In this document: one piece after another, positions 29,530 to 40,685 of the stretch
How the letters are laid out: each line of letters begins with the position of its first letter
How positions within the stretch are numbered: position 1 is the stretch's first letter
Made by a program: the position numbers and the translations under genes
The notes under the pieces: model-generated
Seen by the model: the letters and a program-made list of their open reading frames with translations, nothing else
The model's database searches: none
What the model was told of the DNA's origin: nothing
Source: Amycolatopsis sp. FDAARGOS 1241
GTDB lineage: Bacteria; Actinomycetota; Actinomycetes; Mycobacteriales; Pseudonocardiaceae
Length of the DNA stretch: 64,000 bases
NCBI RefSeq assembly: GCF_016889705.1
Contig: NZ_CP069526.1
Span: 930,001 to 994,000 of the forward strand
Direction: 5' to 3'

Positions 29530-30243
29530 ATGGTTCTCGACCTGCTCGTCCCCGCCCATTGCGCCGGCTGCGGCACCCGCGGAGCCCCCAGCTGTCCTGG
29601 CTGCTCACAGGTGTGGGGGTCACTCACGGAGGTGGTCCGCGCCCCGGTCGCCGGCCTCGCTCCCGTCTACGCCCTGGCGGCCTACCAGGGGATCGCCAAA
29701 CGCCTCCTGATCGCCTACAAGGAACGCGGCCGCCGAGACCTCGCGCCCTCCCTCGGCCAGGCGATCGCCGCTGCATTGCTCGGATTCCCCGGCTCCGGCC
29801 CACCGCGTTCGCCCGGCGGCCCGGCGGCTGATCCGACTGATCGCTCCTCGGCGACCGGCTCCGTCACCGACCCTCGACCGTGGTGTCTGGTTCCGGCACC
29901 GAGCCGCCGCTCGGCCTCCCGGCTGCGCGGCGGCCCGCACGTCCAACTGCTGGCCGAATCCGCCGCCCGCTGCCTGGCCAGCGCCGGCGTCGAGGCGATG
30001 GTCGCGCCGGCCCTCACGCTCAAGGGCGCCCGCGACGCCGTCGGGCTCACGCGCACCCAGCGCATCGCCAACCTGTCCGGCCGCCTGCGTTTCGTCGCAG
30101 CCGGCCGTCCGCCGCCCGGCACCCGCGTGGTCGTCCTCGACGACGTCGTCACCACGGGCGCCACGGCCGCCGCCTGCCTCCACGCCCTGACCGGTGCCGG
30201 GATCACGGTTTCCGCGGTGCTCGCCCTCCTCGCCGCCGGGTGA
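29530..30243 (+). CDS. ComF-family phosphoribosyltransferase-like protein
   Basis: 237 residues from ATG 29530. An N-terminal double zinc knuckle, 'CAGCGTRGAPSCPGC', and a C-terminal PRPP-binding loop, 'VVVLDDVVTTGATAAACLHAL', define the ComF family. The middle carries 'YKERGRRDLAPSLGQ' and 'RTQRIANLSGRL', also typical. A ~35-residue Pro/Gly/Ser insertion around residues 95-130 is longer than usual. ComF supports DNA uptake in naturally competent bacteria; in actinobacteria it is conserved between lpqB and hpf with no proven role. Confidence 0.9.
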   Translation: MVLDLLVPAHCAGCGTRGAPSCPGCSQVWGSLTEVVRAPVAGLAPVYALAAYQGIAKRLLIAYKERGRRDLAPSLGQAIAAALLGFPGSGPPRSPGGPAADPTDRSSATGSVTDPRPWCLVPAPSRRSASRLRGGPHVQLLAESAARCLASAGVEAMVAPALTLKGARDAVGLTRTQRIANLSGRLRFVAAGRPPPGTRVVVLDDVVTTGATAAACLHALTGAGITVSAVLALLAAG

Positions 30244-30349
30244 TCGTCTCGCTCAGTGGCACCCGGAAATCCGCCGCCGCCCCCGGGTTCGTCGTCACCC
30301 ACCTTGCCGCAGCGTGACCGGATGTCACCTACACGAGTGACGTTCCGGG

Positions 30350-30376
30350 GGAACGCCCGACCGCTGCCGGCCGTTG
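30350..30376 (+). promoter_or_regulatory. Candidate SigR/SigH-type promoter upstream of hpf
   Basis: GGAAC (30350-30354), an 18-base spacer and GTTG (30373-30376) match the GGAA(T/C)-N18-GTT pattern of thiol-stress sigma factors, one of which is encoded at 46.7 kb. The expected start near 30384 would leave a ~470-base leader before hpf, so the link to hpf is uncertain. The 612-base gap 30244-30855 contains no other supported gene. Confidence 0.35.
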
Positions 30377-30855
30377 TCCGGGCATGAGGGCAAAGCTCGG
30401 ATTCACACCCGCGGCGGCCCACTCCACCGGGGTGGCGGCTGCTGCGTTCCGGGCCGTGACTCTCGGCTTTCAGGCCCCCGACGCGTTGCGCCGTCCGCGT
30501 GAAAATCACCGGCGCGCGCTGGGCCGTCAGGGGCGGGAATTCGGGCTGTACACAAGCGTTTCGCTGCGCGCCGTAACGGGTTCCCGAATCGTGACATCCC
30601 CCGGCCCGGGGGCTGTTGCGAGCGGCGTGAGGAAGCTAACGTGCTCCGCTATCAGCAATCCCCGCAGGCAGGGAGGTGCGCAGCCCATGTCCCTGGCGCC
30701 GGTGGCGCGCTGAGTCCGCGCTCGAGCATCCGCCACGAGACGTCGTGACCGGCCACCCGAGTTCTTCTCAGCCCGCGATTCCGGGCTCCGTCCCCGCAGT
30801 ACCGGCGCCGTGTCAACACAACAGCTCGCAGTCATCTCAGCGAGGGAGGTCGTGT

Positions 30856-31557
30856 ATGGACATCGTAGTTAAGGGCCGCAACGTGGAGGTGCCCGACCAC
30901 TACCGGGCACTTGTCAGCGAAAAGCTGGCCCGCCTCGAGCGCTACGACAAGAAGGTCATCCGGTACGACGTGGAGTTGTTCCACGAGCCGAACCGCAGGC
31001 AGGCCAAGAGCTGCCAGCGCGTCGAGATCACCGGGAAGGGCCGCGGTCCGGCCGTGCGCGCCGAAGCGTGCGCCGCCGACTTCTACGCAGCGCTCGACTC
31101 CGCCGTCACGAAGCTGGAGAACCGGCTCAGGCGGACGCACGACCGGCGGCGTGTGCACTACGGGCGCAGCCGTCCGGAGTCGGTCGCCGAGGCGACCTCG
31201 ATGGCGATGGCCGGCGCAACGCCGGACGCCGTCGCCCGTCCCACCGCGAGCACGGCGGTGCTGGAGGCACCAGCCGCGGACACCGCACAACCGATCGACG
31301 GTTATGCCGCGGTGAGCTCCGGTGAGATCACCTTGCCCCAGCAGAAGCGCTGGGAAGACGAAGACCTGGGCTACCAGCCCGGCCGAGTCGTCCGCGAGAA
31401 GAAGCACAAAGCGGACCCCATGACGGTGGATCAGGCTCTCTACGAGATGGAGCTGGTCGGCCACGACTTCTACCTGTTCAACGACTCAGAGTCCGGTCGG
31501 CCGAGTGTCGTCTACCGGCGGAAGGGCTTCGACTACGGCGTGATCCGGCTCGGCTGA
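30856..31557 (+). CDS. hpf: Ribosome hibernation-promoting factor, long form
   Basis: 233 residues from ATG 30856, with GAGGGAGG about 10 bases upstream. The N-terminal HPF/RaiA domain (1-100, 'MDIVVKGRNVEVPDHYRALVSEKLARLERYDKKV') binds the 30S decoding site. A variable Ala-rich linker (about 115-160) leads to the C-terminal dimerisation domain (about 180-233, 'DPMTVDQALYEMELVGHDFYLF'). The long form pairs 70S ribosomes into 100S particles during stress. It sits between comF and secA, as in mycobacteria. A hairpin terminator follows. Confidence 0.94.
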   Translation: MDIVVKGRNVEVPDHYRALVSEKLARLERYDKKVIRYDVELFHEPNRRQAKSCQRVEITGKGRGPAVRAEACAADFYAALDSAVTKLENRLRRTHDRRRVHYGRSRPESVAEATSMAMAGATPDAVARPTASTAVLEAPAADTAQPIDGYAAVSSGEITLPQQKRWEDEDLGYQPGRVVREKKHKADPMTVDQALYEMELVGHDFYLFNDSESGRPSVVYRRKGFDYGVIRLG

Positions 31558-31581
31558 CCCCGACGATCAACCGATGCCACC

Positions 31582-31613
31582 GGTGGCCCGCACGCGCTCG
31601 CGTGCGGGCCACC
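31582..31613 (+). terminator. Hairpin after hpf
   Basis: Perfect 15-base arms (31582-31596 and 31599-31613) with a tiny loop, 25 bases after the hpf stop. There is no T run. It separates hpf from secA, whose promoter must lie in 31614-31796. Confidence 0.6.
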
Positions 31614-31796
31614 CGCGTGCCCGGAGTAGGGTGCGGTGGGCCCTCTCGTGACCTGCTGCGCGCACGTGCGTGCGCGGACCACTCCGTGTTCCCTACGATG
31701 TGGTGAGACGGCGGCGCCGCGCTACCCGTGCGCGCCGTGCCCACAAGCCCGGGACCGGCTCGGGTGCGATCATGATCAGCTAGTGAGGTCGACCGG

Positions 31797-34709
<2,913 letters not shown>

Positions 34710-34720
34710 CGCAGGCCTGG

Positions 34721-34757
34721 GCGGGCCGTCGGATCTCCGGCGGCCCGCTTTCTTTTT
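34721..34757 (+). terminator. Intrinsic terminator after secA
   Basis: Stem GCGGGCCG (34721-34728) with CGGCCCGC (34741-34748), with further inner pairing, followed by TTTCTTTTT. It is 12 bases after the stop codon. Confidence 0.88.
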
Positions 34758-34770
34758 CGAGGGGGAGCCG

Positions 34771-35976
34771 ATGCCGGACCTGGAGACCTTCGCGCAGCTG
34801 TTCGCCGCGGAGCACAAGGCGGACCCGTACCCCCGCTACCGGACCTGGCGCGAGCAGGCACCCGTCACCGAGCTCGCACCCGGGTTCCTCGTGGTCAGCG
34901 GCCTGGCCGAGGCCACGGGCGTCGTGCGTGACCCGGCGTTCGGCCATCCGCGACCCGAGGTCGTTCCGCTCGCCGACCGCCACCCCGACGACCTCGTCGA
35001 CGACGAGGGCCGCCCGGTGGTTTCGTTCCTCGGTCTGAACCCGCCTGACCACACCCGCCTGCGGCGCCTCGTGTCGAAGGCCTTCACGCCGCGCACGATC
35101 GAACAGCTGCGCCCGCGCATCGAGGCCATCACAGCGCGGCTGATCTCCGAATTGCTCGAAGCGGGCACGGCCGACCTGATGACGGCGCTGGCCGCACCGC
35201 TGCCGGTCGAGGTGATCAGCGAGCTGCTGGGTGTCCCGACGGCCGACCGATCGCGTTTCGCCGAATGGTCCCACGCCCTGGCCCGCGCGCTCGACCCGGC
35301 GTTCCTGGTCGCCGACTCCGTGCTGGAGGAGGCCGCCGTCGCGGGCCGCGAGTTCAACGCCTACTTCCGCCTGCTCGCCGCCGAACGGCGCCGCACGCCC
35401 GGCGAAGACCTCCTGTCGGACCTCGTCGCCGTCACCGACCAGGGCGACAAGCTCACCGAGGCCGAGCTGCTGGTGACGCTGACGCTGCTGCTCGTCGCCG
35501 GCCACGAAACCACCACGAACCTCATCGGCAACGGCGTGCTCGCACTCTTGCGCCACGACGGTCTGGCGTCGCTGGGCCCTGATGGTTCGTCGGCCGAGCG
35601 AGCCGTCGAAGAAGTCCTCCGCTACGACTCCCCGGTGCAGCTCACCAGCCGCGTCGCCCTTCACCCCACCACCGTCGGTGGGCTCCCGGTTCCGGCCGGC
35701 ACCCAGGCCATCGTCCTCATCGGCGCCGCCAACCGCGACCCGGCCACCCACCCGTCTCCGGACACCTTCGACCCCACCAGGGAACCCACCCGCCACCTGG
35801 CGTTCGGCCAGGGCATCCACTTCTGCCTCGGCGCACCCCTCGCTCGTCTCGAAGGTCGCACCGCCCTGCGCGCCCTCGCGCGCCGCACGCCGGCCCTCAC
35901 GCTCGCGGACACGCCGTCCTGGAACCCGACCACCACGATGCGCGGGCTCTCGAAACTCCCGGTCTCGGTCCGCTGA
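34771..35976 (+). CDS. Cytochrome P450
   Basis: 401 residues from ATG 34771, with GGGGGAG 4 bases upstream. Soluble bacterial class P450: I-helix AGHETT (243-248), K-helix ExxR in 'EEVLRYDSPVQLTSR', and the heme loop 'FGQGIHFCLGAPLAR' with thiolate Cys352. It should hydroxylate a small lipophilic substrate using a separate ferredoxin and reductase, neither of which is nearby. No biosynthetic cluster surrounds it; it stands alone between the secA terminator and a palindrome-rich gap, so the substrate cannot be inferred. Confidence 0.93.
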   Translation: MPDLETFAQLFAAEHKADPYPRYRTWREQAPVTELAPGFLVVSGLAEATGVVRDPAFGHPRPEVVPLADRHPDDLVDDEGRPVVSFLGLNPPDHTRLRRLVSKAFTPRTIEQLRPRIEAITARLISELLEAGTADLMTALAAPLPVEVISELLGVPTADRSRFAEWSHALARALDPAFLVADSVLEEAAVAGREFNAYFRLLAAERRRTPGEDLLSDLVAVTDQGDKLTEAELLVTLTLLLVAGHETTTNLIGNGVLALLRHDGLASLGPDGSSAERAVEEVLRYDSPVQLTSRVALHPTTVGGLPVPAGTQAIVLIGAANRDPATHPSPDTFDPTREPTRHLAFGQGIHFCLGAPLARLEGRTALRALARRTPALTLADTPSWNPTTTMRGLSKLPVSVR

Positions 35977-35993
35977 CGCCCGCTTGTCCTTCC

Positions 35994-36326
35994 GGCGCGA
36001 GCGGACCGCTCGCGCCGAACCGCGTGCGGTCGTGGCGGCTCGCGGCCGCCGCCCGGGCGCGAAGGGACCGTTCGCGCCCAGCGGTCGCGGACGTTGCCGG
36101 TGGAGATGGACGCTGGCCGGTCATCGGACACGGTGAGGCGGCACGGTTCGGCGTGATGGGACCTCTCGCGCAGGAGCCGCACCGGGCTGCCATGGCCGGA
36201 GCGCCGAGCGGTGGACGATCGCGTTGCCGTTGCGTTCACTCGAACGGTGCCGCTGCCCGTTGCGGCATCCCACCGCGTTGACCTTCGCATCCGGCCGGGC
36301 GCGAACGGACCGCTCGCCGTCCGAGC
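35994..36326. repeat. Three related palindromes in a gene-free gap
   Basis: In the gap 35977-36406, a near-perfect palindrome occurs at 35994-36016: 11-base arms starting GGCGCGAGCGG around a single A. Related copies lie at about 36055-36079 (one mismatch) and about 36298-36320 (diverged). All share the core GCGA(A/G)(C/G)GG-A-CCG(C/T)TCGC. No T runs. No gene is supported in the gap. They look like copies of a dispersed intergenic palindrome. Confidence 0.6.
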
Positions 36327-36406
36327 CGCGCTGCGAGAAGCGAACTGCTGACCCTGTGACCTGGTCATCGGGACACCCGTCCCGATAACCAGGTCACCAC
36401 GGGCGA

Positions 36407-36886
36407 TCAAGCAGCCGACGGCCGCTGGTTCACCATCCGCAACGGCCCGGTCCGCGGCGCCAGCAGGTGGAACCGCGTGCACACCCACCCGGTCCGATTC
36501 CGCTCGAACCGCGCCGCCAGCGCCAGCACCCGCGGGCCGCTCTGGATGGTCGTCGAGGCTTCCAGCGCCGTGTCCGTCGGGTGGCACAGGTGGAGCGTTC
36601 CGATGCGGTGGCGGGTGCCGGGCAACCGGCCGTGGGCCAGCAGGCGCGCGAAGAGCGCCGGGTCGACCAGCGGCTGGATCTGCGTGGCAGCGCGCAGGCC
36701 GGCCAGGACCTCGAGGATGGCGTTCAGCCGTTGCGCGAGGTGGCGTTCCGACGGCGGCCCGAGCAGCTGCAGCACGCGGTGGCCCGCGGCCGGCAGGTCG
36801 CGCACCGGTGGCCGCGCGGACCGGTGCGGTGCGCGGTGGGCGGCGGGTTCGCCGGTGGTCAAGCCCCGGAGTTCGTGGGTCGTCAT
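36407..36886 (-). CDS. Rv3235-family protein
   Basis: 159 residues from ATG 36886. The basic, Pro/Arg-rich N-terminal third is followed by a small alpha/beta domain ending 'RVLALAARFERNRTGWVCTRFHLLAP', the hallmark of the actinobacterial Rv3235 family found close to secA. Function is unknown. The small domain resembles regulators associated with the accessory Sec system, but that is inference from location only. It reads against its neighbours and has its own upstream gap. Confidence 0.75.
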   Translation of the reverse strand: MTTHELRGLTTGEPAAHRAPHRSARPPVRDLPAAGHRVLQLLGPPSERHLAQRLNAILEVLAGLRAATQIQPLVDPALFARLLAHGRLPGTRHRIGTLHLCHPTDTALEASTTIQSGPRVLALAARFERNRTGWVCTRFHLLAPRTGPLRMVNQRPSAA

Positions 36887-37044
36887 GTGTTCCTCCCCTG
36901 AAACGCGGACGATCCGCTGCCCGTAGTGGGCCGGCCACGGCGAAATCGGGACAGCACGCGCCTGATCCGGCGAAATCCGCGAAAACGCCCATCGCGATCT
37001 GCACGATGCGCTAGGCGGGCAACCCCGCGGCTACGCTGAGCCGC

Positions 37045-37428
37045 GTGCTGAAAGGCTTGCTGGTCGACTACGCCGGCGTCCTGACCGACCCCGACGCCCA
37101 CCTGCTGTACGACTACCTCCGGGCCGCCCGCCGCCACGGCACGCGCACAGGCCTCGTCTCCAACGCACCGGGCGCCGGCCCGGCCGCCAAGAACGACCTC
37201 GCGCCCTACTTCGACACGCTCGTCTTCTCGGGTGAGGTCGGCGCCGCGAAGCCGAACCGCGAGATCTACCTCGTCGCGGCGGAGCGGCTGGGGCTCGTGG
37301 CCGCCACGTGCGTGTTCGTGGACGACGCCGCGCGCAACGTCCGCGGCGCCACCGAAGCGGGCATGGTCGGCATCCACCACGTCACCATGACCGGCACCCT
37401 CGACGAGCTCGCCGCCTTGTTCAGCTGA
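37045..37428 (+). CDS. Small HAD-superfamily hydrolase
   Basis: 127 residues from GTG 37045. A minimal HAD core without a cap domain: motif I 'VDYAGVLTD' with nucleophile Asp8, motif II 'VSNAPG', a Lys in 'AAKPNREIY', and motif IV 'FVDDAARNV'. In motif I the second Asp of the usual DxD is Ala10, so the general acid for phosphatase chemistry is missing. It may act on another substrate class or only bind. Its end overlaps the convergent methyltransferase gene by 8 bases. Confidence 0.75.
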   Translation: MLKGLLVDYAGVLTDPDAHLLYDYLRAARRHGTRTGLVSNAPGAGPAAKNDLAPYFDTLVFSGEVGAAKPNREIYLVAAERLGLVAATCVFVDDAARNVRGATEAGMVGIHHVTMTGTLDELAALFS

Positions 37429-38185
37429 CCCCGCGCCGCACCAGTTCGAACGATAGGACCGCGGCTGCCGCGGCGACGTTCAGCGACTCCACGTCGCCCG
37501 GCATCGGGATCGACAGCCAGTCCGTCACGAGCTCCGCGACCTCCGGGCTGACGCCGGCGGTTTCGCCGCCCAGCACGAACGCCGCCCGCTGCGGCAGCTC
37601 CACGTCGAACACCGTCGACTTGCCCGACGCACTCAGCGCGTACAGCCCGTACCCGGCCTCGGTCAGCAGCTCCGCGGCCTCGCGCGCGTTCCCGCACCGC
37701 AGCACCGGCGCCCGGAACGCCACGCCCGCCGAAGCCTTCACCACCAGCGGATCCAGCGCCGCGACGCCCCGCCGCGGCACGATCACGCCCTCGAGCCCCG
37801 CCGCGGTGGCCGTGCGCAGGATCATGCCGACGTTCGCCGGGGTGGTGATGCCGTCCAGCAGCAGGACCCGCGCGGGCGGGCGGCGGCTGTCCAGCGCCGC
37901 GCCGAGCGACCGCATCCGCGGCGCCACGACGTCCGCGAGCACGCCCTGGTCCTGCTTGCCATTGCCGGCCAGCACCTTCACGCGATGCGCGCTCGCGCGC
38001 TGCACCGGCACTCCCGCGGCCTTCGCGGCGCGCTGGATCTCGGCGGCGCCCGGGCCGCGCGCCGTGTCGGCGAGGATGACCTTGTCCACCTGCAGACCCT
38101 CGTCACCGAGCGCCTCGAGCACCGGCTTGCGCCCGTAGACGGTCAGGAAGCGGTCCTTCGGCGAAACCGCCGTGTCATCACCCAC
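37421..38185 (-). CDS. SpoU/TrmH-family RNA 2'-O-methyltransferase
   Basis: 254 residues from GTG 38185. ATG 38221 in the same frame is less likely because it would overlap the start of the divergent gene at a shared CATG. An N-terminal RNA-binding L30e-like region ('LTVYGRKPVLEAL') precedes the SPOUT knot with motif 1 'NVGMILRTATAAG', motif 2 'FVLGGETAGVS' and motif 3 'IPMPGDVESLNVAAAAAV'. It methylates a ribose in rRNA or tRNA with SAM; the target site cannot be read. It is divergent from the acyltransferase gene across a 34-base gap holding a 15-base palindrome. Confidence 0.88.
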   Translation of the reverse strand: MGDDTAVSPKDRFLTVYGRKPVLEALGDEGLQVDKVILADTARGPGAAEIQRAAKAAGVPVQRASAHRVKVLAGNGKQDQGVLADVVAPRMRSLGAALDSRRPPARVLLLDGITTPANVGMILRTATAAGLEGVIVPRRGVAALDPLVVKASAGVAFRAPVLRCGNAREAAELLTEAGYGLYALSASGKSTVFDVELPQRAAFVLGGETAGVSPEVAELVTDWLSIPMPGDVESLNVAAAAAVLSFELVRRGVS

Positions 38186-38195
38186 GCCGGTCAGT

Positions 38196-38210
38196 CTCGC
38201 ACTGTGCGAG
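38196..38210. promoter_or_regulatory. Palindrome between divergent genes
   Basis: CTCGCAC (38196-38202), T, GTGCGAG (38204-38210): perfect 7-base arms in the tiny gap between the methyltransferase and acyltransferase genes. It could be an operator or a shared promoter element. The short distances suggest leaderless or near-leaderless transcripts. Confidence 0.35.
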
Positions 38211-38219
38211 TATCGGCCC

Positions 38220-39626
38220 ATGCCCGACCGCCTGTCCGCGCTGGACGCCTCGTTCCTCTACATCGAGGATCATGCGACCCCGATGCACGTGGGCGGCGTG
38301 GCGATCTTCGAGCGCCCGCGCGCCGGCTTCGACTACGCGGACCTGCTCGACCTCATCGGCTCGCGGCTGCCGTTCCTACCGCGCTACCGACAGCGCGTGC
38401 TCGACGTGCCGGGCCACCTCGCGCGCCCGGTGTGGGTCGACGACGTCGACTTCGACCTCAACTACCACGTCCGCCGCTCCGCGCTGCCACGGCCGGGCAC
38501 CGACGAGCAGCTGTTCGAGCTGGTCGCGCGCCTGATGTCGCGCCGGCTCGCGCCCGAGCGGCCGTTGTGGGAGGCCTACTTCGTGGAAGGCCTGGCCGGC
38601 GACCGAGTCGCGCTCGTGACGAAGACGCACCAGTCCGTTGTGGACGGTGTCGGCACGATCGACCTCGCCCAGCTGATCCTCGACGACACCCCGGCGCCAC
38701 CCGAACCGACGGAGGACACCTGGACGCCGCGGCGCGAGCCGAGCCGGGCGCAGCTCGTGTTCGACGCCGTCAGCGAAGCCGTGCAACGCCCGGGCGAGCT
38801 GGCCGAGAACGTCCGCTCCGCGGCCGGCGACGCCCTCGCCTCGGCGGGCAAGGTCGCCGAGACGCTGGGTGAGGTCGCTTCCACGCTGCGCACCGTCGTG
38901 AGCCCGGCGCCCCAGGGCCCGCTCAACGTGCGGGTGTCCGGCGGCCGCCTGTTCTCCGTCGTCCGCACGCGGCTGGAGGACTACCGCAAGATCCGGGCGG
39001 CGCACGGCGGGACCGTCAATGACGTGATCCTCACCGCGATCACCGGTGCGCTGCGCGAGTGGCTCCTCTCGCGCGATGTGAACCTCACCTCGACGGCCAC
39101 CGTGCGCGCGCTCGTGCCCATGGCGGTGCGCGACGCCGACACGGCCGCGTACTCCACGCCGGCGCTGATCGGGAACCAGGTCGCCGCCTACCTCGTGGAC
39201 CTGCCGGTGGGTGAGCCGAACCCCGTGCTGCGGCTCCAGCACGTCGGCCATGCGATGACCGACCACCTCGACTCCGGCCGCTCCGTCGCGGCACGCGGCC
39301 TGCTGAAGGTGAGCGGGTTCGCGCCGGCGACGCTGCACTCGCTGGGCGCGCGGGCGGGCGGTTCGCTGTCGGGCCGGATCTTCAACCTGATGATCACCAA
39401 CTCGCCGGGGCCGCAGGCGCCGGTGTACGCGGGTGAGGCGAAACTGATCGAGATTTTCCCCGTGATGCCGCTCATGCGCACGCAGGCGCTGGCGATCGGG
39501 GTGACGTCCTACCACGGCGGTGTCTACTTCGGACTCAACGGCGACCGCAAGGCCGCGTTCGACGTCGGCCTGCTCGGCGGGATGATCGAGGAAGCGTTGG
39601 AAGAGCTGAAGGGCGCGCACTGGTGA
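38220..39626 (+). CDS. Wax ester synthase/diacylglycerol acyltransferase-like protein with altered HHxxxDG motif
   Basis: 468 residues from ATG 38220. Actinobacterial WS/DGAT (Tgs) layout: N-terminal 'MPDRLSALDASFLYIEDHATPMHVGG', the acyl-transfer motif near 137, 'GGTVNDVILTAITGALREWL', and C-terminal 'NSPGPQAPVYAGEAKL' with 'GVTSYHGGVYFGLNGDR'. Active members acylate diacylglycerol or fatty alcohol. Here the motif is H137-Q138-x3-D142-G143: the second, catalytic His is Gln. Catalysis may be weakened or redirected. The stop overlaps the next start by 4 bases (GTGA). A mycobacterial relative (Tgs3 region) has the same neighbourhood. Confidence 0.85.
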   Translation: MPDRLSALDASFLYIEDHATPMHVGGVAIFERPRAGFDYADLLDLIGSRLPFLPRYRQRVLDVPGHLARPVWVDDVDFDLNYHVRRSALPRPGTDEQLFELVARLMSRRLAPERPLWEAYFVEGLAGDRVALVTKTHQSVVDGVGTIDLAQLILDDTPAPPEPTEDTWTPRREPSRAQLVFDAVSEAVQRPGELAENVRSAAGDALASAGKVAETLGEVASTLRTVVSPAPQGPLNVRVSGGRLFSVVRTRLEDYRKIRAAHGGTVNDVILTAITGALREWLLSRDVNLTSTATVRALVPMAVRDADTAAYSTPALIGNQVAAYLVDLPVGEPNPVLRLQHVGHAMTDHLDSGRSVAARGLLKVSGFAPATLHSLGARAGGSLSGRIFNLMITNSPGPQAPVYAGEAKLIEIFPVMPLMRTQALAIGVTSYHGGVYFGLNGDRKAAFDVGLLGGMIEEALEELKGAHW

Positions 39627-40114
39627 GGGTCTACATTCCGGCGACGATCGCGATGCTTCGCGAGCTCGACGCGAACGGTGAGTTCCGGGCGCGCAGCGGC
39701 ACGGCGTTCGCACTGACGCCCGGGCTGCGCGAGGCGTACGCGAGCGGTTCGGACGAAGAGCTGGAGTACGCCGCGCTGCTCGACGCCGCGCGCGCTTCGC
39801 TGCGTCTGATCAACGCGGAGGAGAAGGGTGAGCCGCGCCGCGCCGTCGTATCGGCCGACGTGGACAACGTCACGCTGCGCGCGGATCTCGACGCCGCTGT
39901 CGTCCGGCTCGACGGACCCGTGGTGCTGTCCCAGATCGCCGCGATCCACGTGGACGCCGCCGAAGCCGCCGACGCCGTCGCGGCCGCCGCGGCGGTGATC
40001 GACGCGGCCGACCTCGGCGACGAAGACGCGGAATTCACCCTCGGTGACGCGGAGGACCACGAGCTGGCCTGGTACGCGCCGCAGGAGCTGCCGTTCCTGC
40101 TGGAGCTGATGTAG
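39623..40114 (+). CDS. DUF6912 family protein (Rv3231c-like)
   Basis: 163 residues from GTG 39623, overlapping the acyltransferase stop. 'MRVYIPATIAMLRELDANGEF' at the start and 'AWYAPQELPFLLEL' at the end are typical for this small actinobacterial family. An Ala/Asp-rich helical middle ('AAEAADAVAAAAAVIDAADLG') has low complexity. The coupled start suggests a joint role with the acyltransferase, but no function is known. Confidence 0.75.
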   Translation: MRVYIPATIAMLRELDANGEFRARSGTAFALTPGLREAYASGSDEELEYAALLDAARASLRLINAEEKGEPRRAVVSADVDNVTLRADLDAAVVRLDGPVVLSQIAAIHVDAAEAADAVAAAAAVIDAADLGDEDAEFTLGDAEDHELAWYAPQELPFLLELM

Positions 40115-40151
40115 CCGGTTTTGTCGTACCGCACTGGCACAGTTGCTGCCC

Positions 40152-40667
40152 GTGACCGACGAAGACCCCGCTGCCACCCGCTTCTGGCAGCTCATCGATT
40201 CCGCCCGCGCCTCCGGTGGCTCCGCCGCCGAGCTCCTGGCGGGCCGTCCCCGCGACGAGATCGTCGCCGCCCGGCACACGCTGGACGGCCTGCTCGCGAC
40301 GGCCCACCGCAGCACCTTGTGGGCCGCCGCGTGCCTCGTCAACGGCGGCTGCTCCGACGACGGCTTCGACTACTTCCGCGGCTGGCTCCTCACCCAGGGC
40401 CGCACCGTGTTCGAGGCCGCCATCGCCGATCCCGACTCACTCGCCGACGTCCCGGCCGTGCGCGCCGCCGCGGCCGGCGGCGGCGAACTCGAGTGCGAGG
40501 ACGTCCTCTACCTCGCCACCACCGCCCACCTCACGGCCACCGGCGAACCCCTCCTCGCCGGTGGCCTCCTCACGCGCCTGCCACCCCTGGAACCGGACTT
40601 CGACGTCGAAGACCCGGACGAGGTCCGGGAACGCCTGCCGCGCCTGGCGGAACTGTTCGAGAGCTGA
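40152..40667 (+). CDS. DUF4240 family protein
   Basis: 171 residues from GTG 40152. The opening 'ATRFWQLIDSARASGGSAAELL' and 'STLWAAACLVNGGCSDDGFDYFRGWLLTQGR' are the hallmark of DUF4240 proteins, small acidic cytoplasmic proteins of unknown function. The C-terminus is strongly acidic ('PLEPDFDVEDPDEVRERLP'). It follows the Rv3231c-like gene by 37 bases and may be co-transcribed. Confidence 0.75.
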   Translation: MTDEDPAATRFWQLIDSARASGGSAAELLAGRPRDEIVAARHTLDGLLATAHRSTLWAAACLVNGGCSDDGFDYFRGWLLTQGRTVFEAAIADPDSLADVPAVRAAAAGGGELECEDVLYLATTAHLTATGEPLLAGGLLTRLPPLEPDFDVEDPDEVRERLPRLAELFES

Positions 40668-40685
40668 CCCTCGCGGCGGGTGGGT

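Noticed and set aside
30384..30713. 109-codon frame starting at the predicted SigR-type transcript start
   Set aside because: Although a leaderless ATG lies at the right place, the product is low-complexity, has no homologue I recognise, and the next gene's leader overlaps it.
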